Shown here in pieces: positions 52,052-60,522 of a stretch of DNA of 64,000 nucleotides (position 1 is the stretch's first letter; every line of letters starts with the position of its first letter). This DNA is from Halarchaeum grantii (GTDB lineage Archaea; Halobacteriota; Halobacteria; Halobacteriales; Halobacteriaceae). The notes under the pieces were generated by a model. The model did no database searches. It saw only the letters and a list, made by a program, of their open reading frames with translations, and had not been told where the DNA came from. The stretch spans positions 930,001-994,000 of the forward strand of contig NZ_BMPF01000001.1 in assembly GCF_014647455.2 (NCBI RefSeq), in the 5' to 3' direction. The translations under genes were made by a program, and so were the position numbers.

Positions 52052-54112
52052 GTGTCGAAGCAGGTCCAGCGGGTGGACACGCTCTTCGTCCACGAGGCGA
52101 ACGGCGACTACACCGTCGTCGCGCAGCGTGACGGCGAGCGGCTGTTCCAAGCGCGCCTCGAGACGAAGGAGACGAGCGCGGGGCCGCGCCCCGGAAAGTT
52201 CCGACTGAAGACCGGGAGCGACGAGGACCCGCGCTCGCCCGACGAGTTCGTCGAGATCGCGCGTCGGGCGACGCGCATCCGCGTCTCCGAGCAGACCTCG
52301 CGCGCGGGCCGCCGCGAGATACGCGACCTCCTCGAGGGCTACCAGCTCGCCGAGAAGGCGAAGGTCGTGCGGACCTGTCGCTACTGCGCCGGGCGGGGGC
52401 GCTACTCGCCGATCACCGAGGAGACGTCCGTCGAAGCCGACGGCGAGCGCATCTGTCAGGACTGTGCGATCGGCGAGCTCGAGCGCGAGCTCGCGTTCAA
52501 GGGTGATCTGACGGGCGCCGCCGAGGAACGACTCGAGGACCTCCTCCTCGAGGTGGGGGACCTCGACCGCATCGTCGGCCTCCTCGAGGGCCAACTCGAC
52601 CCCGACCTCACGAAGTTCGACGAGGTCTCCGCGAACGTCGACGACGTCGACCCCTACCCCGTGAGCGACCTCGACCTCCATCCGGGCGTGCAGGGCCTCC
52701 TCGAGGACCGCTTCGAGACCCTGCTCCCCGTCCAGAGTCTGAGCGTCGAGAGCGGCCTCACCGACGGCGAGGACCAACTCGTGGTGTCCGCGACGGCGAC
52801 CGGGAAGACACTCATCGGCGAAATCGCGGGCCTCCATCGCGCGCTCAGCGGGAACGGGAAGATGCTCTTCCTCGTCCCGCTCGTCGCGCTCGCGAACCAG
52901 AAACACGAGGACTTCGAGGAGGAGTACGGCGACCTCGTGGACGTCAGCATCAGGGTGGGGTCCTCGCGCATCCGCGACGACGGCCAGGCGTTCGACCCGA
53001 GCGCGGACGTCATCGTCGGCACCTACGAGGGCATCGACCACGCCCTCCGGACGGGCCGCGATTTGGGGGATATCGGGACCGTCGTCATCGACGAGGTCCA
53101 CACCCTCCAAGAGGACGGGCGCGGGCACCGCCTCGACGGCCTCATCACCCGACTCAAGCACTACTGCGAACAGCGCGAGCAGGCCCGGGAGAGCTACACG
53201 GGCGCGCAGTGGATCTACCTCTCCGCGACCGTCGGCAACCCCGGTGGGCTCGCGAAGAAGCTCCGCGCGAACCTCGTCGAGTTCGAGGAGCGCCCGGTCC
53301 CCATCGAGCGCCACGTCACCTTCGCGGACGGCCAGGAGAAACCGCGCATCACGAACAAGCTCGTCCGCCGCGAGTACGACACGGAGTCCTCGAAGGGCTA
53401 TCGCGGCCAGACCATCGTCTTCACCAACTCCCGGCGGCGGTGTCACGAGGTCTCGCGCAAACTCGACTACCCGTCGGCCGCGTACCACGCCGGCCTCGAC
53501 TACGGCGAGCGCAAGAAGGTCGAACGGCAGTTCGGGGATCAGGACCTCGCCGCCGTCGTCACGACCGCCGCGCTCGCCGCCGGCGTCGACTTCCCCGCGA
53601 GCCAGGTTGTCTTCGACACGCTCGCGATGGGGATCGAGTGGCTCACCGTCCAGGAGTTCGAGCAGATGCTCGGGCGCGCCGGCCGCCCCGACTACCACGA
53701 CAAAGGGAAGGTGTACATGCTCGTCGAACCGGACGCCGTCTACCACAACTCCATGGAGATGACGGAGGACGAGGTCGCGTTCAAACTCCTGAAGGGCGAG
53801 ATGGAGGACGTCGTCATGGCCTACGACCAGAACGCCGCCATCGAGGAGGTGCTCGCGAACGTCGTCGTCGGCGGGAGCGCCGCCAAACGCCTCAGCGACC
53901 GGATGGTCGGCGACGTCCCCACGAAGCACGCCATCGGGAAGCTCCTCGAGTACGGCTTCATCGACGGCCTCGACCCGACGCCGCTGGGTCGGACCGTCAC
54001 GACGCACTTCCTCAACCCCGACGAGGCGTTCAAGATGCTCGACGGCGTGCGCAAGGGGATGGACCCCTACCGGATCGCCGCCGAGATCGAACTGCTCGAC
54101 GAAGAGGACTGA
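52052..54112 (+). CDS. Ski2-like DEAD/DEAH-box helicase with N-terminal Cys4 motif (686 aa)
   Basis: Superfamily 2 helicase. Residues 1-220 are a haloarchaea-type N-terminal region with two CxxC pairs (C109/C112 and C135/C138), probably a zinc site. The motor follows: motif I ATATGKT (248-253), motif II DEVH, motif III SAT, motif IV VFTNSRRRC, motif V TTAALAAGVDFP and motif VI QMLGRAGRPDY. After the core come helical domains with the ending GLDPTPLGRTVTTHFL, as in Ski2/Hel308-like enzymes. Substrate (RNA or DNA repair intermediates) cannot be told. GTG at 52052 gives the family start; no operon partner. Confidence 0.92.
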   Translation: MSKQVQRVDTLFVHEANGDYTVVAQRDGERLFQARLETKETSAGPRPGKFRLKTGSDEDPRSPDEFVEIARRATRIRVSEQTSRAGRREIRDLLEGYQLAEKAKVVRTCRYCAGRGRYSPITEETSVEADGERICQDCAIGELERELAFKGDLTGAAEERLEDLLLEVGDLDRIVGLLEGQLDPDLTKFDEVSANVDDVDPYPVSDLDLHPGVQGLLEDRFETLLPVQSLSVESGLTDGEDQLVVSATATGKTLIGEIAGLHRALSGNGKMLFLVPLVALANQKHEDFEEEYGDLVDVSIRVGSSRIRDDGQAFDPSADVIVGTYEGIDHALRTGRDLGDIGTVVIDEVHTLQEDGRGHRLDGLITRLKHYCEQREQARESYTGAQWIYLSATVGNPGGLAKKLRANLVEFEERPVPIERHVTFADGQEKPRITNKLVRREYDTESSKGYRGQTIVFTNSRRRCHEVSRKLDYPSAAYHAGLDYGERKKVERQFGDQDLAAVVTTAALAAGVDFPASQVVFDTLAMGIEWLTVQEFEQMLGRAGRPDYHDKGKVYMLVEPDAVYHNSMEMTEDEVAFKLLKGEMEDVVMAYDQNAAIEEVLANVVVGGSAAKRLSDRMVGDVPTKHAIGKLLEYGFIDGLDPTPLGRTVTTHFLNPDEAFKMLDGVRKGMDPYRIAAEIELLDEED

Positions 54113-54140
54113 GCGGGGCTACACGTCGAAGAAGCCGCGT

Positions 54141-54422
54141 TCAGAGCGCCGGCAGCGCGAGCAGGCCGGGGACGAACGCGACGCCGAACACCGAGAGGAG
54201 GACGACGAGTATCGCGCCCGGGAAGCCCGCGACGGCGACGACGAGCAGCGTGAGCGGCGTTATCGCGACCGAGACACCGAAGACCGCCTGTACGACGAGC
54301 AGGGTGAGCAGGCCGACGACGGCGTTGACGACGAACGGTTTCACCGCGCGGACGACCCGGTACGCGCCGACGAGCGCCGCGAGCGCGAGCAGGAGGACGC
54401 CGACCTCGAGTGGAGTGACCAT
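54141..54422 (-). CDS. BofA-like membrane protein (93 aa)
   Basis: Three hydrophobic segments in 93 residues and the family stretch KPFVVNAVVGLLTLLVVQAVFG, with ITPLTLLVVAVAGFPGAILVVLL towards the C-terminus, match the pro-sigma-K processing inhibitor BofA family. In Bacillus BofA restrains a site-2 protease. Here the function is unknown, but a site-2 protease of a related family is encoded 2.2 kb away, so an inhibitory partnership is a speculation worth testing. ATG at 54420-54422; longer in-frame starts lack homology. Confidence 0.82.
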   Translation of the reverse strand: MVTPLEVGVLLLALAALVGAYRVVRAVKPFVVNAVVGLLTLLVVQAVFGVSVAITPLTLLVVAVAGFPGAILVVLLSVFGVAFVPGLLALPAL

Positions 54423-54484
54423 ACCCGAAGGGCGAGCGCGCACAACGTAACACTTACCGCCGCGCGATGGCTACTGACAGGTGC

Positions 54485-54557
54485 GGGATCGTGGGTTAGC
54501 TTGGTATACTCTGGGCCTTGGGTGCCCAAGACCCCGGTTCAAATCCGGGCGATCCCA
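54485..54557 (+). tRNA. tRNA-Pro (anticodon TGG)
   Basis: Acceptor GGGATCG/CGATCCC with discriminator A, D-arm GGTTAGCTTGGTATACT, anticodon stem TGGGC/GCCCA enclosing CTTGGGT (anticodon TGG, reads CCA/CCG), T-arm CCCGGTTCAAATCCGGG. CCA end is not encoded; no intron. It lies between BofA and mcm with its own upstream T-rich ACACTTACC element near 54451. Confidence 0.95.
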
Positions 54558-54654
54558 TCTCTGACAGTAGTTCCGGGGAGCGACGCGCCCGTCCGCGACG
54601 CCGCTCGCCGTCGCGGCGTGAGTCTGCCCGTTCAGTTTCACCGTCCTTTGCGAA

Positions 54655-54665
54655 CCTTCTTACGG
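54655..54665 (+). promoter_or_regulatory. TATA-like element of mcm
   Basis: CCTTCTTACGG, about 27 bases before the mcm ATG; the region between tRNA-Pro and mcm holds nothing else. Confidence 0.4.
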
Positions 54666-54691
54666 CGTCGCGCGCTACCTACGTGAGCAGA

Positions 54692-56785
54692 ATGGCTCAG
54701 GCTCAGGACCAAGACCTCGTCGACCGATTCGAGACGTTCTTCCGCCGATACTACAGCGATAAGGTCGGCGACCTCGCCCGGAACTACCCCCGGGACCAGA
54801 AGAGCCTCCGCGTCGACTGGGCCGACCTCTATCAGTTCGACGCGGACCTCGCCGACGACTACCTCCGGCATCCCGACCGACACCAGGATGCCGCCGAGCA
54901 GGCGCTCGTCAACTACGACCTCCCGATCGACGTCACGCTCGGGCAAGCGCACGTCCGCGTGCGGAACATCGCGGAGGCGACGGACATCCGCGCGCTGCGC
55001 TCCGAGCACCTGAACACGTTCGTCGCCGTGCAGGGGATCGTCCGGAAGGCGACCGAGGTCCGCCCGAAGATCGAGCAGGCGGTGTTCGTCTGCCAGCGCT
55101 GTAACTACGAGACGCAGGTCCCTCAGTCCGATTCGGGCTTCCAGGAGCCCTATCAGTGCGAGTCCTGCGAGCGGCAGGGCCCGTTCAAACTCGACCCGGA
55201 GAAGTCGGAGTTCATCGACGCCCAGAAACTCCGGATTCAGGAGAACCCGGAGGGGCTCGCGGGCGGCGAGACGCCGGAGAACATCGACGTCCACGTCGAG
55301 GACGACCTCACCGGGAGGGTGACGCCCGGCGACCACGTGACCGCGACGGGCGCGCTCCGCCTCGACCAGAGCGAGGGGTCGAACGAGAGCCCGATCTTCG
55401 ACGTCTACATGGAGGGGAACTACGTCGAGATCGAGGACGAGCAGTTCGAAGACATGGAGATCACGCCGGAGGACAAGGAAGCCATCATCGAGATCTCCCA
55501 GCGTCCCGGTATCTACGAGGACATGGTGGACTCCATCGCGCCCTCCATCTACGGCCACCGGCAGGCGAAGCTCGCGATGCTCCTCCAGCTCTTCAGCGGC
55601 GTCACGAAACACCTCCCGGACGGCTCGCGGATCCGGGGCGACCTCCACATGCTCCTCATCGGTGACCCCGGGACCGGGAAGTCGCAGCTCCTGGCGTACG
55701 TCCAGAACATCGCGCCGCGCTCCGTCTACACCTCCGGGAAGGGGTCGAGTTCGGCGGGGCTGACCGCGGCGGCGGTGCGCGACGACTTCGGGGACGGCCA
55801 GCAGTGGACGCTGGAGGCGGGCGCGCTCGTGCTCGCCGACCAGGGTATTGCGGCGGTGGACGAGCTCGACAAGATGGCCGCGGACGACCGCTCGGCCATG
55901 CACGAGGCCCTCGAACAGCAGAGCATCAGCGTCAGCAAGGCCGGCATCAACGCCACCCTCAAGTCGCGGTGCTCGCTGCTCGGCGCCGCGAACCCCAAGT
56001 ACGGCCGCTTCGACCAGTACGAACCCATCGGCGAGCAGATCGACCTGGAGCCCGCGCTCATCTCCCGCTTCGACCTCATCTTCACGGTGGCGGACCAGCC
56101 GGACCCGGAGGAGGACGCGAAGCTCGCCCAGCACATCCTCCAGACGAACTACGCGGGCGAGCTCCACACGCAGCGCGAGCACCTCCCCTCCGCGAACTAC
56201 ACCGAGGACGAGGTGGCCGCGCAGACGGACGAGGTCGCCCCGGAGATCGACGCCGAGCTCCTCCGGAAGTACATCGCGTACGCGCGGCGGAACGTCTACC
56301 CCGCGATGAGCGAGGAGGCCCGGCAGGCCATCGAGGAGTTCTACGTCGACCTGCGCGCGGAGGGCGCCGACGAGGACGCGCCCGTGCCCGTGACCGCGCG
56401 AAAGCTCGAGGCGCTCGTGCGTCTCGCGGAGGCCTCGGCGCGCGTCCGACTCTCCGATACGGTCGAGAAGGAGGACGCCGAGAAAGTCATCGCCATCGTG
56501 CGCTCCTGTCTGGAGGCCATCGGCGTCGACCCGGAGACCGGCGAGTTCGACGCGGACGTCGTGGAGACGGGGACGTCGAAGAGCCAGCGCGACCGCATCA
56601 AGAACCTGAAGGCGCTCATCGAGGACATCGAGGACGACTTCGAGGAGGGCGCGCCCGTCGAGGAGGTGCTCCAGCGCGCCGAGGACGCCGGGACGGAGCG
56701 CGGGAAGGCCGAGCACGAGATCGAGAAGCTGAAGAAACAGGGCGAGGTCTACGAGCCCTCGAACGGCCACCTGCGGACGACGTGA
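54692..56785 (+). CDS. mcm: MCM replicative DNA helicase (697 aa)
   Basis: Hexameric 3'-5' helicase that opens the replication fork. N-terminal domain with zinc-binding cysteines C134, C137, C156 and C159, then the OB-fold hairpin region. The AAA+ core has Walker A GDPGTGKS at 324-331, Walker B AVDELDKM, sensor 1 LGAANPKYGRFD and arginine finger LISRFDLIF. C-terminal winged helix (DIEDDFEEGAPVEEVLQRAEDAG in blocks). No intein, although haloarchaeal mcm genes often carry one. ATG at 54692. It heads a co-directional run of five further genes. Confidence 0.98.
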   Translation: MAQAQDQDLVDRFETFFRRYYSDKVGDLARNYPRDQKSLRVDWADLYQFDADLADDYLRHPDRHQDAAEQALVNYDLPIDVTLGQAHVRVRNIAEATDIRALRSEHLNTFVAVQGIVRKATEVRPKIEQAVFVCQRCNYETQVPQSDSGFQEPYQCESCERQGPFKLDPEKSEFIDAQKLRIQENPEGLAGGETPENIDVHVEDDLTGRVTPGDHVTATGALRLDQSEGSNESPIFDVYMEGNYVEIEDEQFEDMEITPEDKEAIIEISQRPGIYEDMVDSIAPSIYGHRQAKLAMLLQLFSGVTKHLPDGSRIRGDLHMLLIGDPGTGKSQLLAYVQNIAPRSVYTSGKGSSSAGLTAAAVRDDFGDGQQWTLEAGALVLADQGIAAVDELDKMAADDRSAMHEALEQQSISVSKAGINATLKSRCSLLGAANPKYGRFDQYEPIGEQIDLEPALISRFDLIFTVADQPDPEEDAKLAQHILQTNYAGELHTQREHLPSANYTEDEVAAQTDEVAPEIDAELLRKYIAYARRNVYPAMSEEARQAIEEFYVDLRAEGADEDAPVPVTARKLEALVRLAEASARVRLSDTVEKEDAEKVIAIVRSCLEAIGVDPETGEFDADVVETGTSKSQRDRIKNLKALIEDIEDDFEEGAPVEEVLQRAEDAGTERGKAEHEIEKLKKQGEVYEPSNGHLRTT

Positions 56786-56846
56786 GCGACGCCGCAGCAC
56801 ACGCGGACGCGTAGGCTTTTCTTCGCCCGCCGACTATCGGGTGACG

Positions 56847-57122
56847 ATGGATCGGATCAGCGCGCTCCGGAACGTCGAGGAGACGCTCGCGGCGCTCGAG
56901 AGCGGCGAGACCGACCTCGCGAGCGCGGAGGAGCGCGTCAGCGCGATACTGCGGACGTACGCGACGACCTACGACGGCGACCTCGCGGCGTGGCGGGCGT
57001 CGGGCGACCCGCCTGCCGACGGGCTCGTGGTGCTCGCGGCGAGCGAGCGCGAGGCGCGCGAGCGGGTTCGCGACCTCGTGGGCGACCCGGACGTCCGCGT
57101 CTCGGTGGCGCGCGTCGAGTGA
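56847..57122 (+). CDS. Small conserved protein downstream of mcm, unknown (91 aa)
   Basis: Not recognised with certainty; I recall haloarchaeal genes of this type (DUF7854-like) at the same place after mcm. It is an acidic helical protein, MDRISALRNVEETLAALESGETD at the start and VRDLVGDPDVRVSVARVE at the end, without membrane segments or metal motifs. TTTT ends 27 bases before the ATG, so it may have a promoter of its own. 61 bases after the mcm stop. Fixed location next to a replicative helicase suggests a role in replication or cell cycle. Confidence 0.7.
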   Translation: MDRISALRNVEETLAALESGETDLASAEERVSAILRTYATTYDGDLAAWRASGDPPADGLVVLAASEREARERVRDLVGDPDVRVSVARVE

Positions 57123-57175
57123 CCGGCGGCGCTCCGAGCGGCTACCTTTTATTCGTCGGCAGCTAGGTACGTTCA

Positions 57176-57520
57176 GTGTTACTCGTGGTCGCCTACTCGC
57201 GGGCCGCCCGGCAGGCCCTCCGGAACAGCTGCTCGACGCACGAAGACGTGGTGGTGCGGCGCTTCGGCCGCGCGGTCCTCCTCCGCGAGACGGAGTTCGG
57301 CGCGTTCGTCGCGTGTCGCCTCCGCGAGCGCTTCGGCACGGACGTCGAGGTCGAGCGGACGGAGCCGTTGAACGAATACCGCGACGTACCCGCGCGCGTC
57401 CGCGAGGCCGCCGAAGCCTACGAGGCACGCGACTCGCCGAGCACGCCGTACGCGAAGTTCGCGATCGGGTCGGCGCATCCGACGCCCGAGGAGATGCGCG
57501 ACGCGCCACTAGAGGAGTAG
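57176..57520 (+). CDS. Conserved protein of the mcm-MinD cluster, unknown (114 aa)
   Basis: Starts with GTG (LLVVAYSRAARQALRNSCSTHEDVVVRRFGRAVLL in blocks), giving a short beta-alpha opening with a possible Cys. The rest is mixed alpha/beta with EYRDVPARVREAAEAYEARDSPSTPYAKFAIGSAHPTPEEMRDA (blocks). No catalytic motif recognised; I recall a haloarchaeal family of this kind (DUF7855-like). CTTTTATT ends about 26 bases before the GTG. The stop TAG is directly followed by the next ATG (TAGATG). Confidence 0.7.
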   Translation: MLLVVAYSRAARQALRNSCSTHEDVVVRRFGRAVLLRETEFGAFVACRLRERFGTDVEVERTEPLNEYRDVPARVREAAEAYEARDSPSTPYAKFAIGSAHPTPEEMRDAPLEE

Positions 57521-58324
57521 ATGGAGGCGCGCGTCGGCGGCCGAGTCGTGCGGACGAACGCCCTCGACGTGCGCGAGGACGACATCGCGCCCGGAGACGC
57601 GCTCGCGGCGATACGAAACGCGGAGGGGTGGATCACGTGCCCGGTTCCGGGGGGCGTCCACGCGTCCGTCGGCCTCCTCGATGGGGCGACGTTCGCGGAC
57701 GCACACGCCCTCGAGCGTGCGCTCGCCGCCGCCGCCCGCTCACGCGGCGAGCGCTCGGCGGTGGACGACGACGTCGCGGCCGTGCGCGCGGCGCTCGCCG
57801 AGGCGCCACCGGACGTGGAGGGAGTCCGCGCGGCACGCGAGCGCGTCGCGACGGCGGCGGCGGCCGTCGAGGCGCTCCGCGAGCGTACCGAGCGCTTGGG
57901 CGGGATGGTCGCGGCGCTTCGGAGAGCGGGCGCGGAGGACGAGTCGGTGAGCGCGGAGCACCGCGAGGCGGTGACCGCGCTCGTGGACGCGGAGACGGAG
58001 CACGTGGCGGCGCGCGAACGACTGGACACGCTCCGGGAGGCGGCCCGGCGCGCGCGGGACGCCCGGGAGCGGCGCCTCCGCCTCGAGGACCGCGAGCGCC
58101 GACTCGAGCGGGCGGCACGAGCGGAACTCGCGGACCGAGTCCGGCCGGCCTTCGAGCGCGCGCGGTGTGCGGTCCCGGACGGCCCGTGGCGGGACGCGTA
58201 CGCGCTCGCCCGGGTCGCACGGGTTCGCGCGCCGGTCGTCGTCGCGGGCGGGCCGTTCGAGCGCGCGTCGCGCGCGATGGCGTGTCTGGACGCGCCCGTC
58301 GTCCTCACCCGAGCGCGCGTTTAA
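57521..58324 (+). CDS. Coiled-coil protein of the mcm-MinD cluster, unknown (267 aa)
   Basis: N-terminal 60 residues carry a beta-rich segment with a Cys (GWITCPVPGGVHASVGLLDGA). Residues about 85-215 form a long Ala/Arg/Glu-rich coiled coil. The C-terminal 55 residues are again alpha/beta (VPDGPWRDAYALARVARVRAPVVVAGGPFERASRAMACL). Coiled coils are typical of partners of ParA/MinD ATPases and SMC-like complexes, which makes this the best candidate adaptor of the cluster; still an inference. ATG abuts the previous stop. Confidence 0.7.
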   Translation: MEARVGGRVVRTNALDVREDDIAPGDALAAIRNAEGWITCPVPGGVHASVGLLDGATFADAHALERALAAAARSRGERSAVDDDVAAVRAALAEAPPDVEGVRAARERVATAAAAVEALRERTERLGGMVAALRRAGAEDESVSAEHREAVTALVDAETEHVAARERLDTLREAARRARDARERRLRLEDRERRLERAARAELADRVRPAFERARCAVPDGPWRDAYALARVARVRAPVVVAGGPFERASRAMACLDAPVVLTRARV

Positions 58325-58350
58325 GTAGTCGAGCGGGACCACTCCCGCGC

Positions 58351-58881
58351 ATGGCTCTCACTCTCTCCAGTCGTGCGACCGAGCACGACGGCGTGACGCT
58401 CGTTCGCGCCGTCCTCCGAAACGGCGGCGACGCGCCGCGCGGCGTCCGCGTGGCGAACGCCCTCGACGCCCCGGTGTTACCGCCGCGGCCGGGCGGCGTC
58501 GTCGCGGACGGTTGGGACGACGGCGGCTACGAGGGCGTCGTCGACGCCGGGGAGTCGCGCGCGCTCGGCTACGCGTGCCGGGCGGCGCCGCGCGAGGACC
58601 CGTGCAGCATCGAGTACGAGGAGCGCGCCCGCGAGACCGGGCGACGGCGAAGCGTCGCGGACGCGGTTCGCGACCTCGGCGACCCGCGACCGCCGGTTGC
58701 GGGCGTGCCGACCGCTGAACCACCGGACACGAGCGACGCGGGGGTCGAGATTCCGCGAGCGGTCGCGGCGTGGCTCGACGGCGTGGAAGCGCGGATTGCG
58801 GCCGGGACGGCCACGCCGGAGGACGACCGGGCGCTCGCCGCCCTCGGCGCGCGCGTCGCGGCGCTCCGGGAGGACGCATGA
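58351..58881 (+). CDS. Conserved protein of the mcm-MinD cluster, unknown (176 aa)
   Basis: The first 110 residues read as a beta-sandwich (LTLSSRATEHDGVTLVRAVLRNGGDAPRGVRVANAL, in blocks) with cysteines in YACRAAPREDPCSIEYEE, resembling the fold of CARDB/DUF11-type protein-binding domains. The C-terminal 40 residues are helical and end inside the MinD-like gene (ATGA overlap). TTTAAG lies 26-32 bases before the ATG. No function is known. Confidence 0.7.
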   Translation: MALTLSSRATEHDGVTLVRAVLRNGGDAPRGVRVANALDAPVLPPRPGGVVADGWDDGGYEGVVDAGESRALGYACRAAPREDPCSIEYEERARETGRRRSVADAVRDLGDPRPPVAGVPTAEPPDTSDAGVEIPRAVAAWLDGVEARIAAGTATPEDDRALAALGARVAALREDA

Positions 58882-59534
58882 TCCTCGCGGTCGTCGGTGG
58901 GAAGGGCGGCGTCGGGAAGTCGACGGTGGCGTTCGAACTCGCCGCGCTCCGGGGGGCGGTCGTGGTGGACGCGGACCTCGCGATGGCGGACCTCCCGACG
59001 GCGCGCGGGCCCGACCTCCACGACGTCCTCGCGGGGCGCGCTGACCCCGTGGAGGCCGTCCGCGAGGGCGGCGCGGTCGACATCCTCCCGTGCGGGCGGA
59101 CGCTCGCCGGCGCGAGAGCGTGCGACCTCGGGGCGCTCGGGGGCGCGCTCGAAGCCGTCGAACACGCGTACGGGGACGTGGTCGTGGACTGTGCGGCGGG
59201 GATGCGCGCGGACGTGGGCGTGCCGCTCGCGGTCGCGGACGCCTGCGTCGTCGTCACCGCGCCGGAGCGTCCGGCGCTCGCCGACGCGCTCCGGGCGCGC
59301 GAGCTCGCGCGGACGTTCGACGCGGGGCTCGCAGTCGTCGCGTACAATCACGCCGGCGAGGCGCCCGCGTCGGTGGAGCGCGCGCTCGGCGCGCCCGCGG
59401 TGGCGATCCCGAGCGACGACGCGGTGGTGCGCGCTCGGCGCGCGGGGCAGCCGGTGACGCGGCTGTTCCCGGACGCACCCGCGGTATCGGGGTTCGCGGC
59501 GCTCGCGGAGTCGATACGGGCGTGCGGGCTCTGA
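58878..59534 (+). CDS. MinD/ParA-like P-loop ATPase (218 aa)
   Basis: Deviant Walker A of the SIMIBI class, GGKGGVGKST at 7-16, with the second lysine (GKGGVGK), followed by Walker A' VVDADLAMADL near 33. Walker B-like VVVDCAAGM near 105 and the base-recognition VVAYNHAGEAP follow. It lacks the C-terminal amphipathic helix in a clear form. Such ATPases position chromosomes, septa or surface arrays. Its start overlaps the previous stop by four bases, so it is the last gene of the mcm cluster. It is shorter than canonical MinD (about 260), which may mean a specialised role. Confidence 0.85.
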   Translation: MILAVVGGKGGVGKSTVAFELAALRGAVVVDADLAMADLPTARGPDLHDVLAGRADPVEAVREGGAVDILPCGRTLAGARACDLGALGGALEAVEHAYGDVVVDCAAGMRADVGVPLAVADACVVVTAPERPALADALRARELARTFDAGLAVVAYNHAGEAPASVERALGAPAVAIPSDDAVVRARRAGQPVTRLFPDAPAVSGFAALAESIRACGL

Positions 59535-59613
59535 AGGAACCTGTGACCGAGTAGCGGACCGGAGAGCGTCGACTGTTGGGAACGAACGGAGCGCTGGAGA
59601 GCGAGTATCGTGC

Positions 59614-60324
59614 TTATTCGAGGTCGTAGAAGGCGTTGCGGACGGTGACGGGCGTGACGCCGGCGGCGTCGGCGGCCTCTTTCTGCGTGAGCGTGAACGC
59701 GTGGTCGCGTGCGGCGGCGTAGAGGCAGGCGGCGGCGACGCCGCTGGGTTTGCGCCCGCCCGTGGCGCCGGTCTCGCTCGCCTCGGCGGCGAGTTCGGTG
59801 GCGCGGCGTTCGACCGCGCGCGGGACGTCGAGGTCGGTGGCGAAGCGCGGAATGTACTCGCGGGCGTCGATGGGGCCGGTGGGGAGGCCGAGTTCGCGGT
59901 TCATCGCGGCGTAGGCGGCGCGGAGTTCGTTCGCGTCGGCGCGCGCGACGGCGACTATTTCGGGGACGGTGCGCGCGACGCCGTTCGTCCGGCAGACGGC
60001 GTAGATGGCGGCAGCGGCGAACCCTTCGAGCGAGCGCCCACGGATGAGGTTCTCGGATTGGGCGGAGTCGAAGAGCACGCACGCCTGGTCGCGGACGCTG
60101 TAGGTCATGGAGAGCGAGCTGACGACGCGGCGGATCTCGGTGAAGGCGTAGATCTGGTTGCGCTCGGCCTTGCTGGCGACGTTCGCGCGGTTGTGCTGGC
60201 GGCGGAGGCGGGCGAACTGGCGGCGCTTGCGGCCGGTGAGTCGCGACGAGTACCCGATCTCGGTGCTGAGGCCGCGGTCGTGCCGGGAGCGCGTGAGCGG
60301 CGAACCCACACGCCCTTTCGGCAA
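59614..60324 (-). CDS. Transcription factor B (TFIIB-like), 5' truncated, zinc ribbon missing (236 aa)
   Basis: Two cyclin-like repeats: first about 45-135 (RNQIYAFTEIRRVVSSLSMTYSVRDQACVLFDSAQSENLIRGRSLEGFAAAAIYAVCRTNG in blocks), second about 140-236 (ATELAAEASETGATGGRKPSGVAAACLYAAARDH...). The second keeps the DNA-binding ending TQKEAADAAGVTPVTVRNAFYDLE. Before them lies the B-reader region KGRVGSPLTRSRHDRGLSTEIGYSS. The N-terminal zinc ribbon (about 60-70 residues with two CxxC pairs) is absent; at its expected position the sequence switches to lower-GC DNA with an integrase. Only a TTG at 60322-60324 is available as a start. Probably interrupted by the integrated element; it might still bind DNA without recruiting polymerase. 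Confidence 0.85.
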   Translation of the reverse strand: MPKGRVGSPLTRSRHDRGLSTEIGYSSRLTGRKRRQFARLRRQHNRANVASKAERNQIYAFTEIRRVVSSLSMTYSVRDQACVLFDSAQSENLIRGRSLEGFAAAAIYAVCRTNGVARTVPEIVAVARADANELRAAYAAMNRELGLPTGPIDAREYIPRFATDLDVPRAVERRATELAAEASETGATGGRKPSGVAAACLYAAARDHAFTLTQKEAADAAGVTPVTVRNAFYDLE

Positions 60325-60346
60325 AAACTGCCTTGATATGCAGTTT
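60325..60346. repeat. Putative attachment core: 7-bp inverted repeat with 8-bp spacer
   Basis: AAACTGC at 60325-60331, spacer CTTGATAT, and GCAGTTT at 60340-60346. Arms of a perfect inverted repeat around a 6-8 base spacer are the usual layout of a tyrosine-recombinase crossover site. It falls exactly at the tfb/element junction and about 180 bases before the integrase gene. The matching far-end site is outside the window. Confidence 0.5.
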
Positions 60347-60522
60347 GAACATCAATCAGACCATGATTATTACCAAGACTCACCCGATAGCCTCGGGTAC
60401 GGTATTGCTCCGCTGAGCACCCCAACCAACAGTCAACACCATGTCAATCAATGTCGAACGCACACGCCGCGCGAGAACAGGCCGCAAATCGGCGCGTCTC
60501 ACGGGCTTTGCAGGATTCCACC

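Noticed and set aside
54692-56785. Intein in mcm
   Set aside because: Searched because haloarchaeal mcm genes often have one; the helicase motifs run without interruption.
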